From the NCBI GenBank assembly GCA_009746045.1, contig RPFO01000253.1, forward strand, positions 2,447,888-2,511,887: a DNA stretch of 64,000 nt, written 5' to 3'. The DNA is from Mesostigma viride. Lineage: Eukaryota > Streptophyta > Mesostigmatophyceae > Mesostigmatales > Mesostigmataceae. The position numbers and the translations under genes are program-made. Positions 45,465 through 57,013 of the stretch are shown piece by piece. How positions within the stretch are numbered: the first letter of the stretch is position 1; every line of letters begins with the position of its first letter. Below the pieces are notes generated by a model. It saw only the letters and a list, made by a program, of their open reading frames with translations. It did not search any database and was not told the origin of the DNA.

Positions 45465-46597
45465 TTACAAGTATTAAAATTTTTTTATAGGCTTGTCAGT
45501 CACTGTAGCATTTCTTAACCAGATTTATATAAGGGCGCGTGAATACCCACGGTTTAAAAAGAACATGTTCACGAGCATGGAGAGTGGAAAGCAACAATCT
45601 TTGCGGACGACATACAGTAAGCTAGTAGCCAGAATGCTTTCTTGCCGTAACCTACCTTGGCCGGGGCTTGTGGCTCGAGGTGAGTCTTGTCTTGCTTGGG
45701 ATTCGCCATCTTGGGCTTTGGCACCCCGACCTTCACCTAAGATCGTGCGAGTGATACGACGATTGTGAGGACAAAGACAAGCAAATCAATTAAAAGAAGG
45801 AACTTGACATCGAAGCTAGCGGCAAGTACACATTTTACTCCAATACTAATGGTGCCGGATCAGAAAATATTGCATGCATGAAGTTCGGTTGCCTTTGCAT
45901 CGGGAAAAGAAAAGCATTCAGTTCGAATAAGTCCAATGTAGAGCTTAGCTATACCTTTGGCGTGTCCAGGTTGGTTAGGTTGGCCAAGGCACCCCCCTCG
46001 TCCGGGTTGCGAATGCCGCGCTTCCCGCTATTTGCCTTGTACTTCGAATTCGACAAGTATCGAGACAGCTCGGCGGCTACAAATTTCCGCGCCGGCTGGA
46101 ATACCGGAGCCTTGCCCGCCTTCGCGGGGTCCACTTTCTGCAATTCCTCGTACCTCCGCGTTGCTGACTCAAAAACTGAGTTTGCTAATGCCCCCGCAAA
46201 CTCGCATATTTTTAGCAGTCTATCGATATAACTGCGGCAACTAACGCAGCATCTTGTTTAGCTTTTGGGTCCCCAAGGTGAAGGTACCTCCGCGATAGCA
46301 CCGCTATCTGGCTGCGGAGGACTGCCAGCCGGTTACTCTCGGCGACAAATGGCAAAGGGACTTCCTCGCTGATCTTGGTAACACGGAATGAGCGCCACTC
46401 TTCATCTGTAGCCTTGTAAGGCCCATCCTGCTCTGCTGCCATGTAACTACCCAACGGCGGTTGGGTAGAAAAGTTGGAACCTGGGTCAATGCGTCGGCCG
46501 CCTGTGTTTGCGGCTCCATGGCAACAACGACTACGTTCGGTGGACGCGGCAAATTCAACGCATACATCATCTTGAAATCGTGACCGTCCATCTGCAC

Positions 46598-46947
46598 CGA
46601 TCCGACGACTCATGCAGTATCCCGCTTTTTTTTCTCTCGCAGGAGAGCCGTTGGCCGGTTCCCAACGCGTGCGACCACTGGTCTGCATTAACTTAACTTA
46701 CCTTAAGTTCTTCATGCAGAGAAGTGACCCAAGCCGTCGGTTGGCACTCATCGACGTCAGCCGCAGTGTGTTGACGCGATTGACGCGGCGGCACCAAACG
46801 GCACCTACCGACAGAGGGAGCACCGCGCAACCTAAACAACGCGTTCGTTTTGAGGTCTGCTGTGGCTTCGACGAGTTCGCATCAAGTCTGACGCGGGGCC
46901 TTCCGTGACTTTACATTTACTGTCTTATTTATTCCTGAATACTAACA
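46598..46947. promoter_or_regulatory. divergent promoter of the CACTA genes
   Basis: 350 bp between the two divergent start codons, rich in GACGCG- and GACGTC-type words (about 46755-46795). No clear TATA box. Confidence 0.5.
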
Positions 46948-49900
46948 ATGGCGGATTTGAACTGTAGCATAGATGATTTTTTACAGGAGGGGGGCGATCA
47001 TCTGCCTGGTACCGGGGAGGAGGATGCAAAAGCGTTTGCCAGAAACTTCGCAGCTACAGTAGGCAAAATATCAGCAGACACACCACTTTATTCAGGATCC
47101 AGTAACACTGCCATAGCTAGCGCGTTGGAGCTCTTGTCTATACTCGGCAGGCATTCTGCATCGGCTGCCCTAGCGGATGAGGTATTCACTTTCATCAGCA
47201 AAGTTCTGCCAGCCGGTAATTCTCTGCCAGAAAGTGTAAAAGAAGCCAAGAAAGTCATGAAGGGTTTAGGGTTAGATATGCGTGTATATGACGCGTGCCC
47301 CTGTGAAAAATATATATACAAAACAAAAGAAGTCCAGACCTGCCCTGTATGTAAAAACAATAGATATGAACAATACGAAGATAGAAATGGAGAGACAGTA
47401 ACAACAAGAAGGGCCATCGCCAAGTTAGATACTTCCCTCTTATAAATCGTTTCCGCGGATTTTTTAGGATACCCGAGATGTCCAAGGCATTACGATATGC
47501 TGGAGAAACTGAAAACAAACAAGATGAAGAAGACCCAAATCGGAAAGTCCACGGAATTAAAGGTAAAAGGTGTCCTTGTCAATTTCTTTTCTGCACGTGC
47601 TTTTTGGCTGGCTGTATACGGTTCACCCAACTCATGCTGCATATGTTGTGGTGATTTTGCTGCATATTATAACATTCGGTTGTGCCGCCCGCACTTCGGC
47701 CGTCCCGTTTACCCACCTCCCTGTTGTATAATTGCGTGCAGATACCGAGCGATGCTGCACGTCAAGAGAATGTTCCCTCAGTTTCGGCTTGACCCACGCT
47801 TCCTTTTTTTAGCGCTTTGTTTTGATGGAGTATGTCCTAGGTGCTACATGGACCAGCACTCCAGCTGGCCGTGTTTCTGTGCAATCTTGAACCTGCCTGA
47901 ATGGGTCTTCATTAACAAACATTTCTGCCCAATGGTGCTTCTGGTGGGAGGGAACAAGAAAGGTAAGGCCCCAAAGAATATGCACATTTTTCTTGACCTG
48001 ATTGTAGATGAGCTGGTGAAGATGTGGGATGGGTTTTACATTTGTGATGTGTTGGATGATGATGAGCATGGTGGGCTCCACCCGGCAAAGATTCAAGCAC
48101 TGCTGTTGTTTACTGTTCACGACTACCCGGGGTTTGGTAAGATGGTAAATATGCCAGACTCCGGGTACGACGGCTGCCTTGTGCACGGCCCTGCTTGGAA
48201 GGGCACCTATGTTTCCAAGGGCGCATTGTTTTTCTTGGGCATGAGACCTTGCTGCCAGCTGATGACCCCCGTCGCGGTGGCAACGACAAGGAGGCGCCGC
48301 CAGACATGACGATGCAAACCTATGTAGAGCACTGCAGAAACGCCGGGAGCCGGAGCCCTTTTGCAGGCTGCCGTACTGGCCTCAACTCCTCCAACGGCAC
48401 CTGATCGACGAGTTCCACCTGGGGGCGAACAACCTCTTGCGAGTCGCCAACTCCACTAGCGGTAAGTGCGGTGCTGTCTAGTGTTGTGTCACTAGTGTTT
48501 GTCGCTGTTTTTTTCCTTTTCAACATTTTGTATTTAAGGAGAATTCCATTAGGATTTATTACATGCTGTGGTTCAGTGTGTGTATTAAGTATTACTAACA
48601 TTGGTATGCATTTGCGCTTGTATGGCTTTGTTTTCCTTAAATCTGCTGCCAGGGGAAGGTCTGACCTACGCCATTCGGGATCGGCTGAAGGAGATGAACC
48701 TGAACCCGGAGCTGCACATGGAGAAGACCGTGACAACCACCACTGCCATGGATGGCACAATCAAGACAACAACCAGGAGGCGGGGGTTGCATCCACCCTG
48801 CCAGCTCACCTCGCAAGAGAAGGCTGAAGTTATTGGTGAGTGTTTGCTTTTTTCTCCCAACTGTTTTCTAGGTATTTGATTCAAGTGCAATTATTTAGTT
48901 TAGCAATGTTTCTTTCTCTGGTTGTGGTTCAGTTTTCCTGCGCACGTGTTTTGAAAGCAGCCCCGGTCAGACTTGTTTCCTTTGAGAAGTGCTCAAGTGA
49001 GTTCAGTGCCTGCCACCCTACTCATATTCAGTGCAGGACCTCCCTTGTTTTCAGTGGGGCTCATCAGAGTGGCCACCCTTGAACACATGGCCACTGTCGG
49101 TGGATGGTGATGGCATTCTTCTCACATTTTCAGTGCAATGTGAACAGTGCATATTGCAGTACAGTAAACGTTCGACTTGTCACTCTCCATGTTGCATCAA
49201 GACTTGCCACCGACTTACACTTGTGGGGTTTGACTGTTTTTTTTTTTTTGTCTCCCACGCAGCCCTGGAGCGCCGAATGAAGGACAGCCTGCCCGACTGC
49301 TTCCCGGGTGATATTGTGGGGCTGCTGGCCAATGGCAAGCCAGAAAGAAAGGCCAAGACTCATGACAAGCTAGAATTGTTTTCGAAGCGCTACCAGTTTT
49401 GCTTAGAGGCCGCCTGCACGCAGACGCAAGAGCTGCCTTTTTGGAAACGTCTGCAGCATGGGACTCAATCTTTAGCGGTAGGGTCTTCACTCAGTACGAA
49501 CTGGACGAGGTAGGTAGGGCTATGTTGAGGTCAATTGTTGCACTTGAGCGTGTTCTGCCCGCATCCGAAATGTCCAGGTCGGTTCACGCAGCGACACATT
49601 TGGCGGGGCAGATTTCAAATGTCGGTCTCCCTGACGGTAGGTCCATGGCGTGGGGTGAGAGATGCATGAACACAGCGGTTTCTGGCCACATGTCTGCACT
49701 CAATGTTGAGCACTCCATGGGCCAGTCCTTCGTCAACTTCGAGGAGCTGACGCTGCTATCCTACTTCCAGCATCGAGCCACCGGAGTAAGTTGTTTCTTA
49801 TTTGAAGGTCTTTACTTCTTTCTTGTGTGTGTACATGATGTATAGCACCTTGAGTTTGTAATTCTGCATTTACATGAAGCAATGATGGCTCATTTTATTC

Positions 49901-51449
49901 AGCATGGAAACTCTCCTTGTGTAAAACTTTGATGTTTCTACTCACTCTCATTTTCAAGGAAAGTGCTCTTTAAATTGAATGCCTTCTGTATTTTTGCTTG
50001 GTGTGGTTATCATGTTTTTTTCCAATGCAGGTAAAGACCAAGCACTATGTGTGGGACCTTCTCACCAATGATCCGTCGCGCACCATCGAGCTGGGCAAGC
50101 GCTCGGTGAAAGACGGGTACCGGTTTTCTGAGGACGAGATGACGGCGGCAAGGGATTTGCTGGTAGAAGATGCCCTTCCCAAGGCTGATTACAGCGACCC
50201 TGCGAATGGCGACGAGGCCTACTGGTGAGCCTTGTTTTTTGCAAATGCTACTTACGCCGTCTGCTTTGGTTATTTTAATTCAGTCCTATTGAAAGGCGCC
50301 TTGGGATTAGCCATGCAATCATGTTTTACTGTCACAAAGCCAGCCCTAGTAATTAATATCTAGTTTGTTTGGTTTTACCCATCCGGGTGCCATGATCTTG
50401 CCGCCAGTAAAAGCGTCCTGTGTTGTATCTGTTTTTTTTTTTTAATAACCAATACTTAATAATAATACTCTTTGCTGGGTTATCGGTGTGCGTTTGTTTG
50501 AATGCAGGCGAGATCGCTGTGCTGACACAACGTTCAACGTGATTGCATGGGCATCATTAAACCTGACGCCGCTTGTGCCGCAAGGCATTGTAGCGGCGTG
50601 TGGGGGCGTGAAGCGCTACGCGGATTCTTTCCACAAAGTCAGGATACACGGGTTCAACTACCGCACAGAGGCTGCGGACCAATCCCAGGGAAAGCGGCAC
50701 AAGAATGCGGGAGTTGCGGTGCATGGCCCGGGCGGTGTAGACTTTGGTTTCATCACACACATTCTGAAGGCCAGGTTAGAGTACCCACGAGGGGGCTGGG
50801 AATGGCAGCTGTTGTTGAAGGTGGAGCTTTTTGATCGCCTTCATGTCGCTCACCTGCCCCACGAGAGGTTGGTGGTCATCAGCAGCGCACAGGCCCCCAG
50901 GTCGTCGCGCCTTGTGTTGCCAGGTGCAGTGAGCTCAGTTGGGTATGTCGTCGATGAATGCTATGCTCCCGAAATGGTGGTAATCCCTGCCAAACTGCCA
51001 TGGAGCATGGCACACCAGGCGCAATCTGCCCTCAGTAACCATATGTGTATCACAGCGTGGCAGCAGATTTCCCCACCATGCCGCAGTTTGAAGTGATTGA
51101 GGAGGGTGAGCCGATGCCACCGCCTAGTGGCAAGAAGAAAGGCAAGAAGAAGGGGTCCAAGAAGAAGAAGAAGGTGGCAGCGGCAGACGTAGGTGATGGC
51201 GACGTTGTGCGCCGCGCTGGCAAGGCACCTGCTCGAGGGCGCAGCCGCAAGCGTGGTGCTCCCACAGATGCTGGACCTAGCCAGCCCACCGTTGTAATTG
51301 AGGAGGTCCCTATGGCAAAGAGGGCCAGTGGAAGGCAGCGTAAAGCTGTGAACTATTGCGACACTAGTGGGGATGACACTATGTCATCAGAAGATGATGT
51401 TGATGCAAGCAACCCCTCGGACAGCAGTTCTGAAGAAGATGACTTTTGA
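46948..51449 (+). pseudogene. CACTA transposase, TNP2 / Transposase_21 family, frame-broken
   Basis: It cuts and joins element ends. Exons: 46948-about 47570, about 47742-48461, 48653-48835, 49263-49785, 50031-50224 and 50508-about 51090. Introns from 48462 on are GT..AG with matching phases. Family landmarks in order: EAKKVMKGLGLDMRVYDAC with CPVCKNNRY, VRYFPLI (after a break near 47415), FPQFRLDPRFLFLALCFDG, WPCFCAILNLPEW, IFLDLIVDELVKMWDGF, LFTVHDYPGFG, a LPADDPRRGG turn, RHLIDEFHLGANNLL, ALERVLPASEMSRSVHAATH and RIHGFNYRTEAADQSQGK. Asp in CFDG and VHDYP are the likely first two acidic residues of the catalytic set. Breaks lie near 47415, 48230, 48360, 49430 and 51030. The last frame (to 51449) is Lys-rich then acidic (DSSSEEDDF). 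Confidence 0.88.
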
Positions 51450-51589
51450 TTTAATTTGGGCATGACAGCATTGTTTATGGAATGATGTGCTGTTTTATAT
51501 TGTATGACAACCCTATATTGCACCTTTGTGCACCCTATAATGCATATCAAAGTGGTGTTGAGTTTTTTTTCACGTTGAGGACTTCATGA

Positions 51590-51595
51590 AATAAA
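51590..51595 (+). terminator. AATAAA signal after the transposase
   Basis: AATAAA 140 bp past the last stop, followed by TGA/TTTTCTC-rich DNA of the right subterminal array. Likely a poly(A) signal. Confidence 0.5.
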
Positions 51596-51664
51596 GCTCA
51601 TGATTTTTCTCGTGTTACACTCTTGGTGAGAAATTTCTCACCACGTTGACTTGTGATTTTTCTC

Positions 51665-51878
51665 AGTTATTATAAATAGTGACGGAACCTTTTTGCCACT
51701 TGGGCAATTAGGTCCGTCACTATTTATCCGGCGAAAACCACTCGCCGGTATCTATTCCGCGTTAAGTTCACGTGAACGTGGCGCGGAATTGATACCGGCG
51801 AGTGGTTTTCGCCGGATAAATAGTGACGGACCTAATTGCCCAAGTGGCAAAAAGGTTCCGTCACTATTTATAATAACT
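51665..51878. repeat. 214-bp palindrome P1
   Basis: Centre near TTCACGTGAAC. Arms contain GTGACGG..CCGTCAC and CCGGCGA..TCGCCGG hairpins. Confidence 0.95.
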
Positions 51879-52075
51879 AAAACGTCGTACTGTGGGGGCC
51901 GATATCTATCGTACCGCTGATGCCTACTGCAGTACCGAATCTCGCCTTAACGATATTCCAACCGGGCATTTTTCCCTTCTGGCACTTTCGTTTGGCCTTC
52001 TGGTATCAATTCCTTCCGGTATTCGGAAATACCCGTGTCACCACAGGGATTCGAACCCCCGACTTACGAGGTCTT

Positions 52076-52289
52076 AGTTATTATAAATAGTGACGGAACC
52101 TTTTTGCCACTTGGGCAATTAGGTCCGTCACTATTTATCCGGCGAAAACCACTCGCCGGTATCAATTCCGCGCCACGTTCACGTGAACTTAACGCGGAAT
52201 AGATACCGGCGAGTGGTTTTCGCCGGATAAATAGTGACGGACCTAATTGCCCAAGTGGCAAAAAGGTTCCGTCACTATTTATAATAACT
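52076..52289. repeat. 214-bp palindrome P2, centre of the foldback
   Basis: The same sequence as P1 with few changes. It is also the symmetry centre of the whole element (about 52183). Confidence 0.95.
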
Positions 52290-52340
52290 AAGACCTCGTA
52301 AGTCGGGGGTTCGAATCCCTGTGGTGACACGGGTATTTCC
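52290..52340 (+). other. tRNA 3'-half-like motif in spacer S'
   Basis: An anticodon-arm-like GAC-CTCGTAA-GTC, then GGTTCGAATCC. It is mirrored at 52030-52075 in S. The variable region and part of the T stem are missing, so it is not a working tRNA. A similar module sits next to the terminal palindrome of the element at 63236-63903. Confidence 0.45.
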
Positions 52341-52491
52341 GAATACCGGAAGGAATTGATACCAGAAGGCCAAACGAAAGTGCCAGAAGGGAAAATATGC
52401 CCGGTTGGAATTAATATCGTTAAGGCGAGATTCGGTACTGCAGTAGGCATTAGCGGTACGATAGATATCGGCCCCCACACTACGACGTTTT

Positions 52492-52691
52492 AGTTATTAT
52501 AAATAGTGACGGAACCTTTTTGCCACTTGGGCAATTAGGTTCGTCACTATTTATCCGGCGAAAACCACTCGCCGGCATCAATTCCGCGCCACGTTCACGT
52601 GAACTTAACGCGGAATAGATGCCGGCGAGTGGTTTTCGCCGGATAAATAGTGACGAACCTAATTGCCCAAGTGGCAAAAAGGTTCCGTCAC
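52492..52691. repeat. palindrome P3, left part; ends at 62793
   Basis: A 214-bp palindrome cut at GTCAC (52687-52691) by the chromovirus. The last 14 bases are at 62780-62793, after the duplicated GTCAC. Confidence 0.93.
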
Positions 52692-53262
52692 TGTTACGCC
52701 GCAAGCCTCGGCCACCACCTCTACCTCTACCTGTCCTGATACTACCTAAACTAGTGAGGCTGCCTCTATATACACCCCTAGCGAAAGACGACCGAGACGA
52801 ACCAGATCTCAATGCATTTACATATGTACTACTGTAATACGCCATAGGCCATTTAATCAAACCCGTTTACTCCAGGAAAAGAGGAAGGAAACACAACTAA
52901 ACTGCCGTGACCCAAGCTAATATGTGTTAATTCATTTAACACACGCCGGGTGACCCCACAAGGAGTGGAACGTGCATAAATGGTCACCAACGGTCCAACA
53001 GGCTCGGGCCGACCTGGCCCTCGCCTGCAGAAACACAGAAACACAAGCAGGTGCACAGATGCACGCCTGTCCACTACATTCTACAAAAGGATAAGGACCA
53101 CTAATATAGTACGCGGCGCGGCGCCCAAAGGCACCCACTATACCACAGTACTGTTACGGGGACAATCATGTCCAAACTAGAACTGCACGTAACCTAGGAA
53201 CAACCGAGGCCAAGGACCTAATTTACGTCCGTAACTACAACGAATTGTTACGCGACGTAACA
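52692..53262 (-). repeat. 3' LTR of the chromovirus
   Basis: TGTTACG..CGTAACA ends. One terminus carries a 17-bp palindrome (TGTTACGTCGCGTAACA read on minus, 53262-53246). Confidence 0.95.
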
Positions 53263-53275
53263 CCTCCCCCCCCAC
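53263..53275 (-). other. polypurine tract
   Basis: The minus strand reads GTGGGGGGGGAGG directly before the 3' LTR, as expected for plus-strand DNA priming. Confidence 0.8.
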
Positions 53276-53639
53276 AAAAGGTAGGGAGCCCTCTCCCTAC
53301 GCAGAGAGGAGGGAACCAGAGGGGTAGGAAAATAATCCTAACGCACCCAGCACACACCAACACAATCGATAGACCATCCCAGATACAAAGCACCAATAGT
53401 TCACACGGTCTCCACCACCACGCCGGGTGGTGTAGGGTTAGCCAGCACCAAGCCTGGTGGTAGGTTCCCCTAACTGCCTGGAACGGAGTCCTGGCCGGGG
53501 GGGACGGCACTGGGCAGGACACACAGAGTAAACACATCAGCGCTAAGGACCAAGAACAGCCAACCAACTGGCCAGAATATGAGGGCGACTCTACATACCG
53601 GAGGGACAACACCCTCAGGTCGGGCCTAAGGCCCTCTAT
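53276..53639 (-). other. non-coding stretch between the extra ORF and the polypurine tract
   Basis: A hydrophobic open frame (53612-53235) runs into the LTR and is rich in Trp, Leu and Cys. I regard it as chance, not an envelope gene. Confidence 0.4.
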
Positions 53640-55258
53640 CTAGTGGCCATCCGTCTGGTAAGTGCCACGAGAGGCCAGCAGGACCTCCAGGTAGGCCTGG
53701 TAGTGAGCCACATCCTCAACATTGTCATGCCTATCTACAGTGAGGAAAACATCGGCCCACACGCCGTCAGGAAAGAGGCCCAGGAAGGCCCAGTAATACC
53801 TATGCTGCGTGAGGACGACCTGGCCACGGGCCCAGTCCAGAAAGCCACAGGCAAAGAGGCGAAGGAAAGGCTCTACCGCGATCAGGCAAAGGGCCCGCAG
53901 GAGGAGGCGATGGTACCGAATCCGAGGGCGCATACCCGTCGGGAAGAACAGGTCCACCAGGGGCTCCACGTTGGACGGCCACAACCGGATGTGCCGAACC
54001 TCGCAGGAGCCGACACCGACGCAGGGGGCACTGGTAAAACAGGAGGTCGCGCCGGACCCGAAGCCAGAGAGGGCCGTGACGGACCCGCCAACGACGCAGG
54101 CGCGCCGGTCTCCGTTGCCGGTGCACCCTCAGGCCACATGTTGAAAATGGGGCCCGTAGGGACAGGCAGTCCTGCATAAGATTGACTACCATCCAGGCCC
54201 CAGTCAGGAACCGGAATCCTCTGCGGAGGACCACCCTCCCAAAGTCTGGGAAGCCCGCTAGTATCGCCAAAGAAACCCCGCGACGTCTGCGCCTGAGCGG
54301 GAGGAGGCTCGGAAGCAGCGACGGAGGGCGAGCTAACAGGGGCAGGAGACTCCCGCGTAGGCGCAGGTACAGCGGTAACAGGCGCAGAGGCAGCAGGAGT
54401 CGCAGGAGCCGCCGGAACCACAGCGACCGCGGGCGCAGGCGGGGGCGCGGGCGAAGCCGTAGTCGCCGGGGCGACAGAAGGGGTAGGGGGCGCGGATCCA
54501 GCCGGCGTGGCCGGGACCTGCGCCTGGGCCGCAAGGAAGGCCCCAAACGCCGTGGTCAAAGACTGGATCTGAGCCTGCATAGCCGAGACCGTCGCCGAAA
54601 GAGGATCAGGCAAACCCGAAGGGGTAGGCTCCACTGCGACATCCCGGGTCGACCGAGGGGACGACGGGACCGGAGAGGGAGGAACAGACGCCGAGGAGGC
54701 GGACGCAGCGCTCGAGGCAGAATAATCTGGAGTATAATGTACCTCGGCTGGGGCGCCCGAAGGGGTAGGACCACTAACCGCTAGTCCCGCCGACTGATCA
54801 GCTATCTCCATGAACTCTACGGCCCGTAAAAGGTCGCAGGGGTTCTCGTCTACCTCAGCATCACCCTCAGCTGGAAGCCACGGGAACACCTCCCGTAGGC
54901 AGGTACGGCCCACAGGAGTGGAGAGGTAGGAGAACACACGGCAACACCGGAGAACCGCATCTATCTGCCCCAAGGCGGGACAGCTGGAACCACACCCCAA
55001 CAAACAGTGTCCGGCATCATCGAACCCGTGCAGGACAAGCTGGTGCGGCTCATCAGGGGAAGGACCATACCACGTGACCCCGAAGAGGGCCGCCCTGACT
55101 AAGCCCGCATGTTGGGCCTGAAGGGCCGGCTGCACCACGCCACCCGGGTAACTAGATCGCGACACCCAGCGGCCCGGAAGGGCCTCGAAATACAGCTCAG
55201 GGTCCGGTGGGGGCGGGGACGGCAGCGAGCTCTCAGCCGGAGGGGTAGGCTCTGACAT
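53640..55258 (-). pseudogene. extra ORF after integrase, Ala/Pro-rich, unknown
   Basis: Likely start MSEPTPPAESSLPSPP at 55258. The first 170 residues look globular (VRAALFGVTWYGPSPDEPHQ, CRVFSYLSTPVGRTCLREVF, NPCDLLRAVEFMEI). Then a long Ser/Pro/Ala linker with one helix (MQAQIQSLTTAFGAFLAAQA), and a C-terminal part. The frame changes near 54050. A second frame then gives a plausible globular end (NVEPLVDLFFP, RLLLRALCLIAVEPFLRLF, DNVEDVAHYQAYLEVLL) to the stop at 53640. No family is recognised. It has no membrane segment or signal peptide, so not a clear envelope. Extra ORFs in this position occur in some plant and algal gypsy elements. Confidence 0.6.
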
Positions 55259-55334
55259 GACGGCTGCGGAGGGGAGGGGACAACCAACCATCCGTCGACA
55301 GCAGACATAACATAAGAGAGGAGAAGGTCTACAA

Positions 55335-57013
55335 CTAGAGCTTATGCAGGGTTTTATACTCCTGCAGCAGGCGACTACACCCATCTAGCTCACTCTCAGT
55401 ATACCAGACCTTATCTACCTCACTACGAGCATACATCCACTTCACCTTATACTGGCGCTGGGTACCGCGGCCTTTTTTGATATCTCTATGGGCCACGATA
55501 CCCTCTACCTCATCCTCTACCTCACCAGTATCCGGGTTATGCTCTAAAGGGGCAGGGGCCAATTCTCTACCAGCGAACGTGCTCTGATGATAGAGCTTCA
55601 GCTGGCTTCTATGAAAGGTGCGAGAGTGGGTCTGCCAAGAGGTAGGAATATCTATCTCATACAGAAAATTACCTACTCTAGACAACACACGGAAAGGTCC
55701 TAAGAAGGCGGGCCTAAGTTTCACTTTCAGTTCAGCTTCGAACTTATGAGCGAAGCGGCCAACACGGGGGCCTTCTACTAAGACTAAATCTCCTATTTCT
55801 ATCTCAGGTGCTCTTCTATCTAATGAGGCACGCAACCTAGCAAGGTATTTGGCCTGCGCCCTATGGTACCCTGCAATAGCGTTGTCGTGTGCATTCTTCA
55901 TCTTATCTAATAACGCCTGCACACCTTCTACAGTATCCCGGGACACATCATCCTTGTCCCTTAAAGGACTAGCTAAAAGAGAGGTAGGGGTAAGAGGTTG
56001 TCTACCAGTATCTAGGAAGAAGGGCGTATAACCATGCGCAGCCTGAGGGCAATTGTTAAGGGAAAACTCTACCAAACATAGGTAATCCTCCCAATCACTC
56101 CCAGAGCCATTCACATAGTGACGCAGAGCTTCTTCCACTACCCTATTCAAACGTTCTACTAAATGAGACGAGGAGGAGTGGTAGGCAGTACCGAAGGTGA
56201 CCTTGGTACCGATAGCAGCGAAGAACTGCTGCCAAAAATCAGAAGTGAATAACTTATCCTTATCACTAATAAACTGCCTACTCAAACCATGATATCTATA
56301 TACGTTATTAAGGTATAGGCGTGCGCAATCGCGTGCGGTGAGTTCTAAGGGACACGGCACGAGATGACACATACGAGTAAAACGATCTACAAAAACAAGG
56401 ATCTGGGCGTTACCTCTATCATTCTTCCTAAAAGGTCCTACAAAATCCATCATAATGGAGTCCCACGGCATGATGGGATCAGGTAAGGTCCTAGGCTCTG
56501 CTATCTGTCCTACATTGTTGGGTTTCATCTCCTGGCAAGATTGACAGGTTCTAACATACTCATCTACATCCTTTAAAAGGGAAGGCCAGTAGTAAGAGCG
56601 GGCTACTAGGTCCCGTACCCGTTTACCACCCTGGTGAGCAGCTAAGTCATGCAACTCAAAGAGCAAGGAGGAGCGACAGATAGGAGGGACATACAGGCGC
56701 CATTGAGGGGGAGAATCTGCTATCTGCACATATAAAAATCCACCTACAAATTTACAAGGGTGCTTGCCTAATTGTTGGGGATGGGCAGCAATGGCAGCTA
56801 ATGCTTCCGGCTCAGTGGCCGTAAATCTACTAATAAGACGTTCGAGATCAGAGGTAGGCATCGCTACAGAGGTATCCAGAACAGGTTTAAAGAGATCTCC
56901 TACCGCCTTGCCAAAGAGAAGGGGAGGTCCTAGAGGGACTATGTGTTCATAAGACTTTCCTGACCTAGTCGCTATATGGCTAAGCGGTATAGAAATTTTA
57001 TTTTTCCCCTCCC
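55335..57013 (-). CDS. integrase with C-terminal chromodomain
   Basis: It inserts element DNA. Open from the frame-change site at about 57010; the first ATG is at 56861. The HHCC zinc module is LHDLAAHQG..YYWPSLLKD..CQSC (about 56660-56530). The catalytic D, D and E lie in MMDFVGPF, FISDKDKLF and SSSSHLVERLNR. A GPF-type module (LGPFRVLSRVGNFLYEIDI) follows. The last 60 residues (VEGIVAHRDIKKGRG, YKVKWMY, WYTESELDGC) form a chromodomain, which in chromoviruses guides insertion to marked chromatin. Relative to RT-RNase H the frame is -1, at a GGGGGGGAGGGG run. It is otherwise intact. Confidence 0.92.

Larger units (their letters stand above)
42876..46597 (-). pseudogene. CACTA second protein (TnpA position), coiled coil, frame-broken
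   Basis: Starts MQMDGHDFKMMYAL at 46597. Exon 1 runs to 45955, with breaks near 46460 and 46225. It carries SNRLAVLRSQIAVLSRRYLH and IDRLLKICEFAGALANSV helices and ARKFVAAELSRYLSNSKYK. Exon 2 (45736-45656) is phase-0 and Lys/Pro-rich. Exon 3 (from about 45107) has a helix EIALLRARLAALEQSAK, KAAAPA repeats, a Lys-rich stretch and a domain around FIAVRFLLEDPKKDRDEW..FGKVCSI. This is followed by AEVATPAA repeats and a final coil (LKEAERELARLEALLAKQKA) ending near 43526. Short exons at 43270-43165 and 42890-42876 may follow. A TAG at 44030-44032 stops the frame just before the repeats. No database family is recognised. Position and coils suggest the DNA-binding partner of the transposase. Confidence 0.65.

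Noticed and set aside
51693-52480. Short ORFs repeated three times in both directions (PSLFIRRKPLAGIYSAL type)
   Set aside because: Mirror-image translations of the palindromes P1-P3. No coding signal is independent of the symmetry.
53235-53612. Hydrophobic 125-codon frame as an envelope protein
   Set aside because: It runs into the LTR, is Trp/Cys-rich, and lacks a signal peptide or glycoprotein layout.
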